Shown piece after piece: positions 18,300 through 30,118 of a DNA stretch of 64,000 nucleotides; position 1 is the first letter of the stretch, and the number at the start of each line of letters is the position of its first letter. Under the pieces are notes generated by a model. That model saw nothing but the letters and a program-made list of their open reading frames with translations, was not told where the DNA came from and ran no database searches. The translations under genes were made by a program, and so were the position numbers. Location: assembly GCF_964355755.1 (NCBI RefSeq), contig NC_092672.1, positions 1,860,001-1,924,000 of the forward strand, read 5' to 3'. The stretch comes from Antedon mediterranea (taxonomy: Eukaryota; Echinodermata; Crinoidea; Comatulida; Antedonidae).

Positions 18300-19075
18300 T
18301 AAATTAAATACTAACATATTGCTGTTATTAAGCCTTCTGCCGCGTTCCCACCCTGAAGATTTGATAAATGTTGTTATCGCAACCTTGTCGAACCACAGGC
18401 TTATTTTCACGTGGTCTGATTGTTTTTCGCGCGCTTTATCGGCAGTTGGTAGAATATGACGATTGTGAAAGATTATTTTGTTTCTCTGACAATCAATCTT
18501 CTTAATAGATCGAAATAATGGTATAAATTATTCAATATACTGTTTTCAAATAATGGCAATATTTTTTTCCAAATATCAACCCTGTAAAACAAATTACTCT
18601 AATGAACGATAAGTTTGCCATTAGAAAATGTACTATGTTATTAAATAAATACTAAACATATTGTTGTTAAACCTGCTGCCGAATTCTCATCCTGAAGATT
18701 TGATAAAAATGTTCTTGTTATCAAATCAAGCTTGACAACGAGCTTTGCCTGCCTCTCACAAGATTTGCTTTCTCTACAGCTCACTATGTCGGTCGGTTGG
18801 TCGGTCGGTCGGTCGGTAAACACTAACTTGAGCACGCGACTGCAGCCATGTATATGGCCTTTTTTTTATTTCCCCTCTTAGTTACTCACATTATTGTACT
18901 TTATTACTGTGAATGAAAGAGAGAAATAAATGTTACTTTTTAATTGACTTGAACTATATTTTTTTTTTCGCGCGGTTTGGTTATCTTTTCGCGCGCTTTA
19001 TCAGCAGTTGGTTTCGGATATTACGATTGTGCAAGATTATATTCTTGCTTAATAATCGATACATTATTCAATACT
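18300..19075. repeat. Duplicated carboxypeptidase upstream segment
   Basis: Two diverged copies share AAATACTAA-CATATTG, CTGCCG, TCCTGAAGATTTGATAAA and CGCGCGCTTTATC[GA]GCAGTTGGT in the same order. The copy at 18300-18480 is continuous; the copy at 18640-19075 is split by about 250 bases containing a CGGT repeat. The promoter of the carboxypeptidase gene may lie here. Confidence 0.65.
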
Positions 19076-20975
19076 GTAATACCAAATGCAATTGAGAAGT
19101 TACTTATTTCCAGTGTACGACACAACGTTTTGTTTAAAATGTTAATTGTATAACTTGAATGGAATTTTAAGATGTTAAACCTTAACCTCATTTTTGTATT
19201 TTTTTATGAACATTTTAAACTTTGAACAAACGAAAATAATTTCAAACCATTTACTGTATTTGACAACAAATAAATATAGCATATGAATGGAATAAACTAA
19301 CGCAAAATAGCAGAAAAAATCAATTCAAATTCATGCAAAATATATTTTTATTTCAAAAGTCTGTTTAAATGAAATTGTTGTCATTGAACATTGTGTACAT
19401 TGTACGAAGAAAACCTAAATAATTTGGCAAATCAAAAGTTGTACTTAGACTAGAAATAAAGAAAAACAGAAAAAAATACTGTTAGATGAGCAGAATAATG
19501 CTAATTGTACATATTAATGATATTAATTACAAAGTTGACATAAAAGATTCACTGTCTTAACCTACTTAAGAGCAATAAAATGGTAATTTTGTTTGAATAT
19601 TTTACTTCCAATAAATAATAACAAATTCATTTTGCCATTAACAGATAATTATTGTTTTTTACCATTGATGTGAATATTTAAGGAAGATTTAAAACTGTCG
19701 TAGTTTCAAACTCAATTGTAAATAGGTGATTTAGTTAAAGATGTGGCTGGATAGATATATACACTTTGTATAAAGAATTAACAGTATGGGTTGTGGGCCT
19801 AATGGCAGTAGAATTTTCGGACAGCCCTATTAAAGGGACACTTTATTGGGTCCCGAAATATATAACAGGCGTTATAACTCTAAATAATTACACAGCAAGG
19901 CACATTTAAATTACATAACACATAACTGCATAGTAGAAATAGTAATTTTTGGTCTTTGCTCTTTAGATAAATAAAAATTAATGAAAAGTTGTCAAAAATA
20001 TAGTAATCATAAAATGTTAATTCATTATTTGTTAGAACATAATGTTTAATACAACTGAAATTGAACAATCAATCACAAGACATAATATTGCTGTTAGGTT
20101 AGGTTGTGCTTTCTTAATAAGAAACATTCAAAACAAAGACTAGCTTTATTTGTGTTTACATTTCTTGGTGGTCTTATAACAGGGACGGTGTGCTTCCTTA
20201 AGAAAATATAACAATAATATTGATAATCTATTAATCGATAACCATGTAAGAATTACATCTTGTATTTAAAATGTTACTACTCTGCCTATTATCAAATAAT
20301 CTTTGGCAATTTGGAAAATAAAATTGAAAGAAAGAAAGTTGATATTATGTTTTGATTGCAATAAATAAATAAACAACAATATAATAAGATAAATGAAATA
20401 GAAATAACAGAAAAACAAAATAATATTACTTATCGTAAATTTTGAAACATGAAATGTGGACTTATGTTATTATTCTATGCATATTGTCATAGAAGAATGT
20501 TCTAAAAGGATCTCTATATAAGATATTATATTAAGGTCCAATTTGAGAGCTGTCTGTGACAACAACCATACCTACAGAAATGTATTGTCATTCATTTTAA
20601 TAAATTATTAAATTATTTTTAAAAAGCGAGAATGGGAAGAATATAACAATAAAATCAATATAGAAATAAAATGTATCATATAAAATACATCATTATTTTG
20701 TACAAATTAAGATTATTACCTTATATGGTATTGTTATATTTAAAGCATTTTCATGCATAATTTAATCATTAATAAATAGATAAATAAATAATGTTATTCC
20801 AGATTTGTTAATAGTTTAAAGATAAAATAATTTAAAGAAAAGGTTTCGAAAGCATTTGCAAGATACAATATTTTACATTTTACCAAACATTTCACAACAA
20901 TCATATATTATCATACAACATTTTAGTCACACTGGTGAAACTAAAAAGATCAAAAACATTGCCAAACAAAGACTA

Positions 20976-21158
20976 AAGTTCTGTCTGAACTATCAAAACT
21001 TTATGTGACAAAAAATATGATGTGTCCATATATGGACATAATGATGTTATATCACTACCATATTTGGACAGATCACTACCATATTTGTACATATCACTAC
21101 CATATTTGGGCAAAATACACTTTTTTGTCCAACTTGTTTGATAATGTAGACAGAGCTT
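20976..21158. mobile_element. MITE family A copy with expanded centre
   Basis: Ends AAGTTCTGTCTGAACTATCAAA and GATAATGTAGACAGAGCTT form the inverted termini. The centre has three tandem ATCACTACCATATTTG units. Confidence 0.8.
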
Positions 21159-21410
21159 AAAAAACACACAAATATATATTATATTAAACACAAATACCTA
21201 ATTATTATATATTGCATAATTTAATTTATATATTGAACATTGTTAGCTTTGTCACAGCAACATTTATATATTGAACATTGTTAGCTTTGTCACAGCAACA
21301 TTTATCATTTTATTTCAGAATTGAAGACAACTTTCCAAACTCATAATCGTGCTAGAAATAAGTCTGATTGTTGGTAAGTCCAGAATGTATTTAAAAAAAA
21401 AATAAACTGG

Positions 21411-21545
21411 GGTGCCTAGATATCTTAGATTTTAAAGATCTGTTTTTAGTTTTCTAGATCTAGAAAACCAAGATATCTTAGATCTTAGTTTTATAGATCT
21501 GATGATGGGTGTCTAGAAAAGGTTTTTCTAAAAATCCAAATTTCA
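21411..21545. repeat. TCTAGAAAAC palindromic repeat, diverged copy
   Basis: Contains repeated ATATCTTAGAT, TTTTCTAGATCTAGAAAA and GGTGTCTAGAAAA words in both orientations, related to the cleaner copy at 22348-22417. Confidence 0.5.
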
Positions 21546-22149
21546 GATTTACCAGGATACCTGGTTTTTATGGGCGAGGGTAACTAGAAAGTCTTCATCA
21601 GTTTCCCCAAATCTCACCATCAACAATGTTGTTATATTATTAAATATATTGTGCAAACCAATAGATAACAACTTAATAATTATCATTTTTGGTGAGGTAA
21701 GTTTGTTTCCCTATTAAGGTGGTACCATTTTATTGCCAATGTTTTTTCCATTTTTTTTTTATTTATTCAATTTTTTCTTTCTTACAAAGTTTATTTCAGT
21801 TTAAACCAGAAACAACATTTTTCACAACTTTTTTTGTACCTTTTAACGCAAAGCAAAATAAAAATCAAATTATTTAAATAATTTCCCTCAATGCTATTTT
21901 TGTTGAGGAAAATCCCAATTATTCTGACTACTAATATTAAAACTATGTTTTTAAATATGTATAGAAATTGTAACACTTTTTATAGCATTTCAGACGATTT
22001 AGTTTCATTTCCTGATGCAATAGAAACCTATATTAGACAATAATCTCCTACCCTTATCAGATATTATAGTATTTGTAGCTACTAGCAGATATCTTTACTT
22101 TCTTTATGTCAAATCATTAAAAAATAACTAAGTTGAATCATTCAATAAA

Positions 22150-22510
22150 CTAATATATTTGGTGTGGTGGTATTGGTATGAGTGATGGTATTGGTGGTAG
22201 TATTGTTATTGGTCGAATTAGTATTGTTATTGGTATTATTTGTATTGGTACGAGTGATATTGGTATTGTAGGTGGTATTGTTGGTGGTATTGGCATTGGT
22301 GGTGGTATTGTTATTGGTGGTATGGTATTGGTAGTAGTAATGGTATTGGTGTCTAGAAAACTCAGATCTAGAAAACTCTGAGTTCTGACTTTTCTAGATC
22401 CGAGTTTTCTAGACACCCTATTGGTATTGGTGGTGGTGGCAGTATTGTTATTGTTGTTGGTATTGGTGGTGGTAATATTAGTGATGGTGGTGGTAATATT
22501 AGTGATGGTG
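22150..22510. repeat. GGTATT-type microsatellite
   Basis: Imperfect runs of GGTATT, GGTGGT and GTTATT. Open frames across it on both strands are low-complexity artefacts. It is interrupted by the hairpin at 22348-22417. Confidence 0.85.
22348..22417. mobile_element. Short foldback insertion in the microsatellite
   Basis: A 28-bp left arm (22348-22375) and right arm (22390-22417) are reverse complements with one mismatch, beginning GGTGTCTAGAAAACTC. It cleanly interrupts the GGTATT repeat. Confidence 0.7.
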
Positions 22511-23020
22511 TTCAGCATAATTACTGAATGTTTTTTTAAAAAACAGAACGTAGCTTCTGGTTTACTCTGTTAATAAATGTTACCTCAAAATGAAGTACCT
22601 TGTCCGTATATCTAATATTCAAATTGTTAATCGTAATTGTTAGAATTTGTAAATAAAAACCTGAAAGAAGTCACCAACAAAATCAACATCAAAACATTTT
22701 TGTTGGCAACTTGGTTGAAAGGTCACCCAATGCACTGTACCGTATCTCTACATGACCTGTTCAGTATCAAAGGTAAATTTCGTAAAGCCTGTATTTTTAG
22801 GTTAGGATAAGACTTATGGACTATGATACAGTGTAACATGTAACACACATATGACAGTGTATTACAGAATTTGCCTATGATACTGGATAAATAGATACAA
22901 TACTTGGGATGTGCTACATAGACATTTGTAACTATCGTTACAGCACCAACATTTCATCATTAATCTGATATATCTTCTTACTTCTTGTTTAGTAATAATT
23001 TGGTAGTTTTTAGTTGTTTT

Positions 23021-26000
23021 TTAGCAACAGTCACTTTTCTGTTTTCCTTCAGTATGTGGACTTCCTGACAGTGTTATGGGTTTTTCTGATTCTAAAATAA
23101 GAAAAATAGTTTATTTTAATCAAACAATTTGTTTATTTGTTAATTGCCTAGCCTTATTCAGATTCTAAGAATGCGCTGCTTATTGAATTAATACAGTAGT
23201 TGTAACAGTTGCACAAGCTATCACAACACATATTAGCTTGTAAGCATGCTCAGAACTTGTTTATTCTCACTTACTACTATTGCTTAGCAGATTACTCCCG
23301 CCTCCTATCCTTTTTCCAACCATCCTCGACTCAATATCATCTAATTCTTTCCGAACAGAAAAATCAAATGAAAGCGCTGCTACCCTTTGAAAAAAATCTG
23401 CTACATTTTCCCCTGCAAGAATTAAAAATTAATCAAGTACGTAATTATATATTTCTAGTTTCCTGGACTTTCTGCTGGAAATATTTATATTTATTTATTT
23501 TAGGCAAGCCAAGGTTTATGAGCACTGTAATTTCCATTAATATTTTGGACAATAAATGAATCTGTATTCTCACTCACGAGAACGATCAAAGCATATTGAT
23601 CAAAACGTCAAGAAATTCAACAATTCTTTATACGTGATGTAACTTTATAAACATAAGTCATTAAAATTATCTCATCTTTATCGCTATCTCATTAATGTAT
23701 TTTCAGTATTGCTAGAGTACATACTAAAACTACCCAAATAATAAACAATAAGTGAATGTTGTAACGGATTGTGTCATATGAGATTTTGGTTATTGTAAGT
23801 CACATGGTTTCAGTTGTGTTCTTACCAAGACATTCTTGTTTGCATCAATTTGTTTTTTTAAAGTACTAATGTATAAAATATTGTGGTTGTCGTAGAGTAG
23901 AACACCTATTAAGGGGACACCTTTAGGACCTAACAAAGTGTCTTCTTAATAGGGACACCTTCAGGAGCCAACAAAGTGTCTTCTTAATAGGGACACCTTC
24001 AGGAGCCAACAAAGTGTCTTCTTAATAGGGACACCTTCAGGACCCAACAAAGTGTCTTCTTAATAGGGACACCTTCAGGAGCCAACAAAGTGTCTTCTTA
24101 ATAGGGACACCTTCAGGACCCAACAAAGTGTCTTCTTAATAGGGACACCTTCAGGAGCCAACAAAGTGTCTTCTTAATAGGGACACCTTCAGGAGCCAAC
24201 AAAGTGTCTTCTTAATAGGGACACCTTCAGGACCCAACAAAGTGTCTTCTTAATAAGGGTTGATCATAGTGTTAAAACATTTCTCCTTGTTTGTTTCACA
24301 GAAAAGAATACATTAATGGGGGTGTTCCCTGAACAGAGATGTCTACTATGAGGTTTTTACTGTATGTTGATCTATGCAATCCCTATTGTGTGATTGTTTG
24401 AATGTGCACAATACTTGCCTGTTAAAGATGATACAGCCCAGTATTCTCCTTGGATTTCATTGGCTAACTTTGTGGCCAGGCCCTCTAACTCATGTAACTG
24501 ATGATCTGCCTGAGAAGTCATAAAAAGTAATTATTTCACTATATAAAATGTCAAAGGAAACATAGACATAAAGGGTTTGACAAGATTGGTGTGGTAATGT
24601 GGGTGTGGTAATGTGGGGGTGGAAAGATGGGGTGGCAATGAGTATATATTTAGATAAATAAATGAAAAAAAGGGTGAAAGTACACAAAAACAATTGTCTT
24701 ACACATAGATCTCTTTTTGTTCCAACTAAGAAAACGTGAGCGTCTTTTCTACACTCGTGTTTCGCTTCATCGTACCATTTTCTAGCGTGTTGAAGGGTGT
24801 ACGGGTCGGACATGTCAAACACCACGATCACAACTAACAGAGACATAGAGTTTACGGTAATTGTAATTCTGTAGCGGAAATTTCTGGTAAAACTTATCAA
24901 AATAACAGATCAATATCCAACAGTTAGTAATCGATACTAAACCTATTTCAAGCAAGACAATCTAACAGGACAATATAGGAACTTGTAACAGTCCTTTGAT
25001 CTTATGTCTGGCTGCCACAAATACCAACAGTACTGTAATGTACATATTCTCCGTAGCGCTCGGTGTCTGGGGCGTGGAACTGATCGTATCGCAGCCACAG
25101 ATAAAGCCTTTTGAAAATCTGCGTAGATAAATTCTAAGTTAATTTGGGGATATAAAAAAGTAATTGCAAGTAACAATACCATGTGCTCCCCTATAGTAAG
25201 CCGCAGCTATACATTTAAATCGTTCTTGACCTGCTGTGTCCCATCTGAAAAAAAGAGATTCATGTATTTATATATACCGTATATAATTGAGTATAGTCCC
25301 AGGGGGGCTGGGGTACAAAATTTGAAATTGTGATCTGATTGCCTTATTAATGATGCATTTACAGAACCATTGTCTGTCTAAACTCAAACTAGTCAAACTA
25401 GTTTGACAAAAAAACATGTGATGTGCCCAAATATGGTAGTGATATGCTTAAATATGGTAGTGATATGACATCATCATGTCCATTATAGTGAGTGAGTTTA
25501 TACTTGCACGGTAGTAATAGTACAGTAGTACGTCACCCTGGTCAGTCACAAAGAATACATGACAAAACATATTTATTTCTACCCTTAAAATGTATAATTA
25601 ATATGAACACTGAAATAATTAAACAAAATCTTAAATATTCTACATTGTGTTTCTTCATAAAGATGACATTTTCCACTTACATTTGTAAATTAAACGGTAC
25701 ATTCAAAATATCGAACCTCTCTACTTCAAAGTCGACTCCGATTGTAGCTTTATAATCCCGATCAAATACTTCATGACAGAAACGGTTGACAAGGCATGTC
25801 TTGCCGACAGCTACATCGCCAATTACAATCGCTTTGGAAACTTTTAATCTGTAAATATAAGCATTGATTAAACAAATTACTTAATGAAAAAGGTCAGGTC
25901 ACGGCGGCATGACTTGTCCTAAACTCACTTACCCTACAGTTCCAGTTTTGTTCGACAGGCACGCTGTTCTTACTTTAGGGGTGAATTCATTTTGTTTGTA

Positions 26001-26465
26001 CGCTGAAGCAATGTCTAGATAACACTGAAAAAAAATATTGTAATAATAAATATAATACTTTTAGACATAGGCCTAGGCCTATATATATTTATAATATTAT
26101 TAGGGACCCAATAGAATACTATTACAAAACTAACTTCCTCTTAATCTTATCTATGATCCCTATATTATTATTAATCTGTAAATTGTATACATTAGGTTTT
26201 TAAAATCCTTAAGCTATTCCCAGGCATAGGGATGGAAATGACGGCGTAGGAGGCTTAACTGAGAGACAGGTCACAACAGGTGAATCCACAGTGCACTTGC
26301 TGCTGAATGCAAAAAGAAACTTTACTATTTTACTGTACTTTACTATCGACGTCGATGACAGATTTTACAGTGCAAGGAGTAGTAGGCATTGATTGGGCTT
26401 AAATAACTTACCGCAGGAAAGGATATTATTGATCTCTCTCTTGGTGTCCTAGATAAACTGTGCAT
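23021..26465 (-). CDS. RAB34: RAB34-type small GTPase
   Basis: Eight exons: 26412-26465, 25933-26024, 25681-25848, 25180-25244, 24703-24833, 24419-24509, 23275-23412, 23021-23091. All phases agree and total 810 bases, 269 residues plus stop (human RAB34 is about 259). The N-terminal extension [11 protein letters not shown] and KTGTVGLKVSK match the RAB34/36 subfamily. G motifs: GDVAVGKTC (P-loop), KATIGVDFE (switch I), WDTAGQERF (G3), GTKRD (G4, variant of NKxD) and AVSSLTG (G5 region). The C-terminus ends in Cys-Cys for prenylation. The family acts at Golgi, lysosome-positioning and ciliary membranes. Exon 6 ends in a GC donor (ACAG/GCAAGT). RAB34 is preferred over RAB36 because RPL23A lies head-to-head beside it, as in vertebrates. 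Start chosen at the first ATG in the exon with FPACY; the frame is open upstream, so an earlier start is possible. Confidence 0.93.
23890..24260. repeat. 38-bp minisatellite
   Basis: Nine units at an exact 38-base spacing (AACAAAGTG at 23932, 23970, 24008, 24046, 24084, 24122, 24160, 24198, 24236). Units differ at one point, AGGAGCC or AGGACCC. The unit matches a dispersed repeat of the CTATTAAGGGGACACC type, single copies of which occur at about 19822-19858, 43425-43508 and 52745-52905. It lies in RAB34 intron 6. Confidence 0.92.
25371..25486. mobile_element. MITE family A, 3'-truncated copy
   Basis: The left terminus and two AAATATGGTAGTGATATG units are present, ending at CATCATGTCCAT; the right terminus is lost. 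It is in RAB34 intron 3. Confidence 0.65.
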
Positions 26466-26837
26466 ATCTTCTGTTGTTTTATCTATCCAACTGATATTGA
26501 GGAAATTTATCTGCCAGTAGTAATAAATTCGAAAGTTTCCCTATATTCACACAGCTCAACTTTCGTTTTCAGTCTGTTTTGTTGACATGAGAGAGGTGAC
26601 CGGAACAGGAAACCCAGTTCTTTCTGGGTAATATACTTGTGAAAGTTCACAATTTGTACGCGATTTAGTTACTTTACTGTACAATATTTTTATTAAAACC
26701 TTTAATATAATTCATTTATGTATTATTAATTTTTGTAATAAAATTATATTATTTTACTTGTTGCATTTATTGTAATTAACATTTTTTTAATTGAAAATAT
26801 AATATACAATTTTATAAAATGATATTGGACGATCGGT
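26466..26837. promoter_or_regulatory. Bidirectional promoter region of RAB34 and RPL23A
   Basis: About 370 bases separate the RAB34 ATG (26465, minus) from the proposed RPL23A exon 1 (plus). RPL23A transcription should begin near CTCTTTTTC (26838), a terminal oligopyrimidine start. I do not see a clear TATA box positioned for either gene. Confidence 0.55.
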
Positions 26838-29800
26838 CTCTTTTTCAACATGGGTACCAAAACTCGATCCCAAGGTTAGAAATCTGTCTTATTTTTTCGT
26901 TTTTCGTGACTAACTGAATAAATGAAGATTTTTTCGATGTACTATTCAATACATAAATTATCGAACTTACAGAAAATGTTTAAATATATTTCAAATTATA
27001 TTAAGATAAGCTATTTTTAATGAAATAGAGGTACATACTTCTTCCTCGTGTTGATGTGGCTCACGCAGACTAAGGCCTAGGCTAGGCCTACCTATATGAC
27101 GTGGGCCTGCGCACAGTTGACCGACCAGGCTATGCCTAGCTACTGAAATTGGTACAACTAAGTAACGCTAGTTTATTAATTATTTATTATTTAACACTCA
27201 TAATTGGCCTAGATTGATTACACTTTCCTACCTAACAAAATATTTAATTATTTATAAATTAAAAATAAATAAATTAATATTAATAATAGATTTTTTTAAA
27301 TAGGTTTTTTCTTCAATTTTTAACATCTTGTCACCAATAAATAAGGAAGACTTTTTTATGCATATACATAGATTATTTTTATTCATCAAAGAAATTGGTA
27401 GCTAATAAAATTCTTGTGTGTTTTATAATTTTTGTATGGCTATTAATTATTTATTTTATGAAACCGATAATGCTACTTAATTTTAACTCTGTGGGTACTG
27501 TATGCTTATGACAAGCATATTTTTAGCATTGTGTAATTGTATCATTCCTGTAATGTTACCCACTTCTGAATATTGACATTAAATACAGTGTATTTTGATT
27601 TACAGCGCAACGAAAAGCCGGCAAGAAAGGCCCTGCCACCCTTGAGTCTGCCTCAAAAGTTGAGGCTAGGGCTAAGAAAGACGATGTAAGAGCCCGAGCA
27701 AAGGCCAAGAGTGATGCACTAAAGGTTAGTTAACAGAAATGTGGGTGAAAGGTTTTATAAAACACTCATAGGTATTATTATGTAGTCGATATAGTGTATC
27801 TTTATTACAACTCTTTACTTGTTTATCTTTATGTTTACTTATATATATTTGTATGTCATTGTATTTTTATGTGAACAATTGTGAATCATGAATTTCTGAA
27901 AGGACCAAATAAAGCTGAATCTGAAATGTTATTAATAATGTGGTTTTTCTATTTTCCCAGGCTAAGAAATCGGTAATGAAGGGAGGCGTTCCATTCCGGC
28001 AAAAGAAGGTTCATACCAAGGTCACGTTTCGAAGACCAAAGACTCTCTCGCTGACACGTAATCCAAAATATCCCAGGAGGACCGTTGCCAGGAGGAACAA
28101 GTTGGATGACTACAGCATCATCAAGTTTCCTTTAACCACAGAGAGTGCTATGAAGAAAATTGAAGATAACAACACACTTGTCTTCATCGTTGCCCTCAAA
28201 GCCAACAAGTTCCAGATCAAGACTGCTGTCAAGAAACTATATGACATTAAAGTGTCAAAGGTCAACACACTCATCAGGTAAATATGTCATTTCAACAACT
28301 TATGACATTTTTTTCAGAAATATTAAAATGAATTCCGATGTACTGTAAAACTCCTTTGAGACACCCCTTTGAAAGGGATGTAAAGGCGATGGTCCAGTGT
28401 ACATAGTGCACAATAAAGAACTTGGTACACTATTCCCAAGAGTAGGGGATCGTCTCCTGGTGTGCTGATCTAGTAGGCGCGGCACTGCTGGCTACCGTGG
28501 GTCCGTAGCGGGCCTAATCCACATTTCCTTGACTTCCCGTTAAGCTTCAGGACCAGTACCTTTACTTTACCTTCTTTTTTACGTACTTTACAGTAAAACC
28601 AACGATGGGTAATAATAATAATAGATCATTCTTATATAGCGCATATAAGCAAGCTCTCAATGCGCTGGGTAGTATATTTTATAACACTATTGCCTTGTTA
28701 GGAGATATTTTGTGGGGGCTGAGGTGTCCACTTAATATGATTACTACTGTAGAAGATAAATTTATACAAACAAGAATACTGCTTTTGTGTATACATGATA
28801 TATGCCTCAATGTTCTATCTCAAGCAATGTGCAACAATAGTGAGTTGAAACTTGTGTTATCCTATACATATTATTGTGCCGTTTTGCTCACTTAAAAAGT
28901 TCATTTAAATGCACAGAAAGTATATTAAATTATATCAAATGCAATATGTACTTGTTCAACTAGGGAGCTTTCATTTTGCGACGAATTAAATCTCTGTCCA
29001 CACTATCAAACTAGTTTTGTGATGTGCCAAAATATGGTAGTGATAAGTCCAAATATGGTAGTGATTTGACATCAGCATGCCCATATATGGGCACATCACA
29101 TTTTATTGTCACATAATTTTTAGTAGTGTAGAGAGAGCTTAAGAACTAGATATGTTACATGTAAAATCATTTTACCCAAGACGGAGACAGTTTATGTATT
29201 TATTTATTACCATATTTACTGAGGGTAGCCTATCCAGTTCCTAATAGAACTGATCATTCAGGGCCCTCGAAGGGTAGTAAATGATGTACTTCCTTACTGG
29301 ATTCCAGTTCTGGCGGAGTTCTTCAAGAGTTTTGTAAAAGTGTTCATATTTGTGAAGAGTACACTAAAAAAAAAGTAGTTCATGGGCTTCTTTTCGAGGC
29401 TTTATGGTATGCCACTCAAAAGCATATTTGGTTGCAGTGGTGATAGTTGATGAATCATTTCACACAAAAAATGTACTATATTGTGAATGTTTTACATTTT
29501 ATTTTTCAGACCTGATGGACAGAAAAAAGCTTACGTGAGGTTGGAATCTGATTACGATGCTTTAGACGTTGCAAACAAGGCAAGTTGTTTAAAGCTCTGT
29601 CAATACTATCAAACTTTGTGAAAAAAATGTGATGTGCCCATATATGGACATGATGATGTCATATCACTACTATATTTGGGCACAACAAGTTAAAAGGCTG
29701 TATCTCAGCTTGGTTCCCACTCAACACAAAGACGCAAGCGCACCCGCAGTTGATTTGACCAATCAAGACAGGATGGATCATCTGAAGTGTTGTTTGTAAT

Positions 29801-29978
29801 TGGTCAACTCACTTGCATTGCGTCAATATGGGAATAAAACTTTAAAGGCCTTATGATAACAAACTTGTTTATATTTAAAGATGGTATCTTAACAAGTTAA
29901 AGTTAAGTTAGTTAAAGGCTCACCACAATATATTTTTAATCTTTTTATTTTGTTTTCTTTCAGATTGGAATAATATAA
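26838..29978 (+). CDS. RPL23A: Ribosomal protein L23a (uL23)
   Basis: Exons: 26838-26853 (12-base 5' UTR plus ATGG), 27606-27724, 27961-28277, 29510-29579, 29964-29978. The coding total is 525 bases, 174 residues plus stop. The basic N-terminal extension ([20 protein letters not shown]) precedes the conserved uL23 fold: [78 protein letters not shown]. It binds 23S-like rRNA at the exit tunnel of the large subunit. Exon 1 is inferred: exon 2 begins in phase 1 and needs a start ending G; CTCTTTTTCAACATGG/GT fits with a TOP-like start. Intron 4 uses a GC donor (AAG/GCAAGT). Poly(A) signals AATAAA lie at 30038-30047. No clear C/D snoRNA was found in its introns, although vertebrate copies host some. 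Confidence 0.95.
28340..28910. other. RPL23A intron 3 sequence with degenerate repeat pieces
   Basis: It includes a GC-rich block (about 28385-28570) unlike the AT-rich surroundings, and a tail TAATAATAATAGATCATTC with TATATAGCGC ... AATGCGCT, resembling invertebrate SINE-like repeats. Open frames here are not supported as genes. Confidence 0.4.
28988..29140. mobile_element. MITE family A copy
   Basis: Inverted ends TCTCTGTCCACACTATCAAACTAG and TAGTAGTGTAGAGAGAGCTT surround two AATATGGTAGTGAT units. It is in RPL23A intron 3. Confidence 0.85.
29592..29687. mobile_element. MITE family A, truncated copy
   Basis: The left end AAGCTCTGTCAATACTATCAAAC is intact and starts 12 bases past the GC donor of RPL23A intron 4. 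The right end is missing after GGGCACAACA. Confidence 0.75.
29707..29843. mobile_element. MITE family B, diverged copy
   Basis: AGCTTGGTTCCCACTCAACACAAAGACGCAAG at the left and TTGCGTCAATATGGGAATAAAACTTT at the right, around TTGACCAATCA and TTGGTCAA. It is related to 46792-46955. It lies in RPL23A intron 4. Confidence 0.6.
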
Positions 29979-30118
29979 ACCCGATTCGACAAAACCATGT
30001 TGCAAATTTGTTGTCTATAAAAGTATCATCTGAGTAAAATAAATAAAGAAAAAAAATGAAAATTGATGTTTTGTGTTTTATAGTTTGTTGCAATTGTGAA
30101 AGAGGGAGAAGATGGCAA

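Larger units (their letters stand above)
18221..23020. other. Intergenic region between carboxypeptidase and RAB34
   Basis: No gene can be supported. It holds the carboxypeptidase upstream region with a partial duplication (18300-18480 and 18640-19075), a CGGT microsatellite (18787-18818), MITE copies, two TCTAGAAAAC palindromic repeats and a GGTATT microsatellite. The part nearest 23020 should include the RAB34 3' UTR. Confidence 0.6.

Noticed and set aside
27725-29963. C/D snoRNA in RPL23A introns
   Set aside because: Vertebrate RPL23A hosts snoRNAs, but I found only isolated TGATGA or CTGA words without paired spacing.
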